Below, in pieces: positions 6,758 through 8,999 of a DNA stretch of 8,999 nucleotides. The DNA is taken from positions 1 to 8,999 of the forward strand of contig CAIYWM010000256.1 of the NCBI GenBank assembly GCA_903929895.1, in the 5' to 3' direction. Source of the DNA: an uncultured Alphaproteobacteria bacterium. GTDB taxonomy: Bacteria > Pseudomonadota > Alphaproteobacteria > Reyranellales > Reyranellaceae. The notes below the pieces were generated by a model, which saw only the letters and a program-made list of their open reading frames with translations, made no database searches and was not told where the DNA came from. Made by a program: the position numbers and the translations under genes. Position 1 is the stretch's first letter; each line of letters begins with the position of its first letter.

Positions 6758-7756
6758 ATGACGAGCGACATCACTCAGCGTCCTTTCTCGCGTCGCGATT
6801 CCCTCGCAGCGCTCCTTCTGGCCTTCTCGGCAGCGGCGCCCTCGGCGGCGCGGGCGGACACCTATCCCGCCAAGCCAGTCAAGCTGATCATTCCCTATCC
6901 TCCGGGCGGCGGTACCGACATCACGGGCCGGGCGATGGCGGCACGTCTGTCGGACCTGCTCGGCCAGACGGTGGTCATCGAGAACAAGCCGGGCGCCACC
7001 GGCATGATCGGCGCCGCCAGCGTCGCGAAGGCGCCGGCCGACGGCTACACGGTGCTGTTCGGTGCGGCGAGCGAGATGGCGATCAACGCCAGCCTGTTCA
7101 AGAACATGACCTACGACCCGCGCACCGACTTCGAGCCGGTGACACTGGTGGCGACCTTCCCGCTGGTCTTCGTCGCGCCGGCGAACACGACGCAGTCCCT
7201 CCAGGAGTTGATCGAAGCCGCGCGCGCCAAGCCCGGTACCGTCAGCTACGGATCGATCGGCAGCGGCAGCCCGCAGCATCTCGCGGCCGAACTCCTGTCG
7301 AGCATGGCCAAGGCCAAATTCCTGCACATCCCCTACAAGGGCTCGGGCCCGCTGGTGCAGGACGCCGTGGGCGGGCACATCAACATGGCCGTGAGCAGCG
7401 TGCCGCCGGCGGTACCGCTGGTCCGTTCGGGCAAGCTGCGCGCGCTCGCCGTGACCTCGTCGGTCAGGTCGGAGGCGCTGCCGGACGTGCCGACCATGGC
7501 CGAGCTGGGCTTCCCCGGCTACGAGTTCAACACTTGGGTCGGTGTCGCGGTGCCGAAGGGTACGTCCAAGGAGATCGTCGACAAGCTGCGTGTCGGCTTG
7601 GTCGGCGCGCTTGCGGCAGCCGAGGTCCAGACCGCTTTGCGCGACCAGGGCGCGGTGCCCGTCGGCTCGACGGCCGAACAGTTCCGCCAGTTCGTGCGTG
7701 ACGAGGTGGCCAAGAGCGACCGCATCGTTTCGCAGGCAGGCATCCAGCCGGAATGA
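6758..7756 (+). CDS. Bug-family (tripartite tricarboxylate transporter type) periplasmic solute-binding protein, Tat-exported
   Basis: Extracytoplasmic receptor of the TctC/Bug family (332 aa), which binds carboxylates or related small molecules in the periplasm. The N-terminus has a twin-arginine signal: SRRDSL at 11-16, then a hydrophobic Ala/Leu core, with likely cleavage after ARA at 31-33. The mature protein begins DTYPAKPVKLIIPYPPGGGTD, the standard Bug opening with the ligand-contacting PPGGGTD loop. ENKPGATGMIGA, GYTVLFG, the YGSIGSGSPQHLAAE segment and HIPYKGSGPLVQD are further family motifs. The frame is open back to 6647 inside mnmA, but 6758 gives the proper signal peptide. No TctA or TctB membrane subunit is in view; orphan receptors of this kind are common. 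The ligand cannot be told from sequence. Confidence 0.93.
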   Translation: MTSDITQRPFSRRDSLAALLLAFSAAAPSAARADTYPAKPVKLIIPYPPGGGTDITGRAMAARLSDLLGQTVVIENKPGATGMIGAASVAKAPADGYTVLFGAASEMAINASLFKNMTYDPRTDFEPVTLVATFPLVFVAPANTTQSLQELIEAARAKPGTVSYGSIGSGSPQHLAAELLSSMAKAKFLHIPYKGSGPLVQDAVGGHINMAVSSVPPAVPLVRSGKLRALAVTSSVRSEALPDVPTMAELGFPGYEFNTWVGVAVPKGTSKEIVDKLRVGLVGALAAAEVQTALRDQGAVPVGSTAEQFRQFVRDEVAKSDRIVSQAGIQPE

Positions 7757-7765
7757 CGATTCCCC

Positions 7766-7769
7766 GAGG
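7766..7769 (+). promoter_or_regulatory. Possible Shine-Dalgarno for an upstream start of the phosphatase gene
   Basis: GAGG lies six bases before an ATG at 7776 that is in frame with the ATG at 7794. If used, the protein gains six residues (MVYHGL). The ATG at 7794 has no Shine-Dalgarno but has a -10-like TATCAT (7782-7787) six bases upstream. Confidence 0.35.
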
Positions 7770-7793
7770 CCGGGCATGGTCTATCATGGTCTC

Positions 7794-8999
7794 ATGAATG
7801 CTTCCCGGCCCCGCAGGGCGATCCTGATCGTGTGCGACGGCCTCGGCGCCGAGTGGGTCGGCGAGGCGCATACGCCGAGCCTGGCGCGCCTGCTGGCCGG
7901 GCATCGCCGCGCGAGCGACCATCGCGCGGTCTTTCCCTCGGTCACGCGCGTCTCCGCCGCTTCGATCGCGACGGGCTGCTTTCCCGGCCGCCATGGGCTC
8001 GAAGGCAACCAGATGGCGCTGGTCGAGGCGGGCCGGATCACCGTGCACAATGTCGGTGCACCGTCCTTCCGGCAGACGATGCGCCGCGTGACCGGCCGCA
8101 CTCTTCGGGTCCCTACGATGGCTGAGCGGCTGGCCAGGTCGGGCGGCCAGATCGCCTATTCGAACGTCTCGCCCGGCGCGGCCTATTTCCTCGATCCCGA
8201 CCATTTCGGCACGGTGCTGCATCGCGCCGGCTCGTTCGGCCCCGGCGGCGCCTCGCTCACCGGCGACGCCCATCTCGACGTGAGCCACGATCTCGACGGC
8301 GACATCGAGATGACCCGGCGGTTCTGCGCGGAGGTCGTGCCGTCGGACGGCTTCCGGCTGGCGATCCTGTGGCTGGCCAACCCCGATCTCACCCTGCATC
8401 ACGACCCGCTGGGCTCGCCCGCGCATATCCATGCGCTGGAGGTCACCGACCGGCTGGTGGCGCAGGTCATCGAGACGGTGGGGGCCCATGAAGACCGGTT
8501 CGACACGTTGCTGGTTGTCGGTTCGGACCACGGCCACGAAACGATCGGCCGCTCCGTCCATATCGGCGACTGGCTCGCCGGAAACGGTCTCGAGGCCGAC
8601 CTGAAGGAAGGTCGCATCGGGGTCGCGTCGCAGGGCACGTCGGCGCTGATCTATGCGACCGGCGCGGCAAGGGCGGCCGTCGACGATCTGCTGCCAAGGA
8701 TGGGGCAGGAGGCCTGGGCCGGCTCGATCCTGACCGGCGAGGCACTGGCCGCGACCGGTCTGACGGCCGACGCGCTGGTGGCGGCCGTGGACACGACACG
8801 TCACGACGAGACCAACGACCATGGTGTCCCCGGCACGCGCTGGCTGGTCGAGGACGGCGAGGGCACGCCGGAAATCGGTTGCGGCCATCATGGCGGCCTG
8901 GGACCGGCCGAAACCCGGCCGTTCCTGACCTTCATCCATCCCGAGTTCGGCCAGGGCGAGGCCGGCCGCACGACCAGCCTCGTCGACATCGCACCGACC
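7794..8999 (+). CDS. Alkaline-phosphatase-superfamily hydrolase, nucleotide pyrophosphatase/phosphodiesterase type (3' truncated by window)
   Basis: Metal-dependent phosphoric ester hydrolase of the alkaline phosphatase superfamily (type I phosphodiesterase/NPP-like); the substrate is unknown. The frame is open to the last base with 402 codons and no stop. Metal and catalytic residues line up with the NPP pattern: Asp15 in LIVCDGLG, nucleophile Thr51 in VFPSVTRVSAASIATG followed by FPGRHG (63-68), Asp198 and His202 in NPDLTLHHD, Asp245-His246 in GSDHGHE, and a histidine in GCGHHGG at 365-366. There is no signal peptide, as the first beta strand starts at about residue 9, so the protein is probably cytoplasmic. 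An in-frame ATG at 7776 with GAGG upstream is an alternative start. It begins 37 bp after the receptor gene and may share its transcript. Most of the catalytic domain is present; the missing end is probably short. Confidence 0.88.
   Translation, partial: MNASRPRRAILIVCDGLGAEWVGEAHTPSLARLLAGHRRASDHRAVFPSVTRVSAASIATGCFPGRHGLEGNQMALVEAGRITVHNVGAPSFRQTMRRVTGRTLRVPTMAERLARSGGQIAYSNVSPGAAYFLDPDHFGTVLHRAGSFGPGGASLTGDAHLDVSHDLDGDIEMTRRFCAEVVPSDGFRLAILWLANPDLTLHHDPLGSPAHIHALEVTDRLVAQVIETVGAHEDRFDTLLVVGSDHGHETIGRSVHIGDWLAGNGLEADLKEGRIGVASQGTSALIYATGAARAAVDDLLPRMGQEAWAGSILTGEALAATGLTADALVAAVDTTRHDETNDHGVPGTRWLVEDGEGTPEIGCGHHGGLGPAETRPFLTFIHPEFGQGEAGRTTSLVDIAPT

Noticed and set aside
4561..6774. 737-codon open frame on the minus strand
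   Set aside because: It spans the antisense of both lipoproteins and mnmA. Its composition is biased (Pro/Thr/Ser-rich opposite the glycine zippers) and no motif is seen.
7527..8939. 470-codon open frame on the minus strand
   Set aside because: It is antisense to the end of the Bug receptor and to the phosphatase, whose active-site motifs on the + strand are decisive.
1..8999. Search for tRNA/rRNA, CRISPR arrays, insertion sequences, integrase or phage genes, and a novel defence system
   Set aside because: Nothing of the kind was seen. Genes are tightly packed housekeeping or accessory families and the only repeat is the lipoprotein duplication.

Overview
This GC-rich window reads as chromosomal DNA of an alphaproteobacterium. 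The evidence is a complete-looking isc-type Fe-S operon with an adrenodoxin/FDX2-like ferredoxin, an MnmA of the alphaproteobacterial type, and a Bug/TTT periplasmic receptor behind a Tat signal. Few alphaproteobacteria other than Rhodospirillales, Reyranella-like lineages and Rickettsiales carry the full isc set, so a free-living Rhodospirillales/Reyranella-like host is my best guess. That is inference, not proof. All supported genes lie on the + strand.

Positions 1-4324 hold the 3' part of the isc operon: iscS (5' end outside the window), iscU, iscA, hscB, hscA, fdx and iscX, in the classical gamma/alphaproteobacterial order with gaps of 37 bp or less. IscS takes sulfur from cysteine. IscU is the scaffold on which the cluster is built. 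Fdx supplies electrons. IscA is a carrier or iron donor. HscB and HscA release the finished cluster, and IscX modulates IscS. Key residues are intact in every protein. iscR would be expected just upstream, outside the window.

Positions 4325-5529 hold a short gap with a GC hairpin and a weak promoter candidate, then two tandem paralogous SlyB-type glycine-zipper outer-membrane lipoproteins.

Positions 5530-7756 hold mnmA (tRNA 2-thiouridylase, a user of IscS-derived sulfur), then a Tat-exported tripartite-tricarboxylate-type (Bug) solute-binding protein with no membrane partners in view. Positions 7757-8999 hold the start of a cytoplasmic alkaline-phosphatase-superfamily enzyme (nucleotide pyrophosphatase/phosphodiesterase type), cut by the window end.

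I see no RNA genes, insertion sequences, CRISPR arrays or phage genes. The window is mostly well-conserved housekeeping sequence. The points most worth a second look are the lipoprotein duplication, the lack of Shine-Dalgarno sequences with -10-like hexamers right next to start codons in the second half, and the N-terminal tail of IscA.
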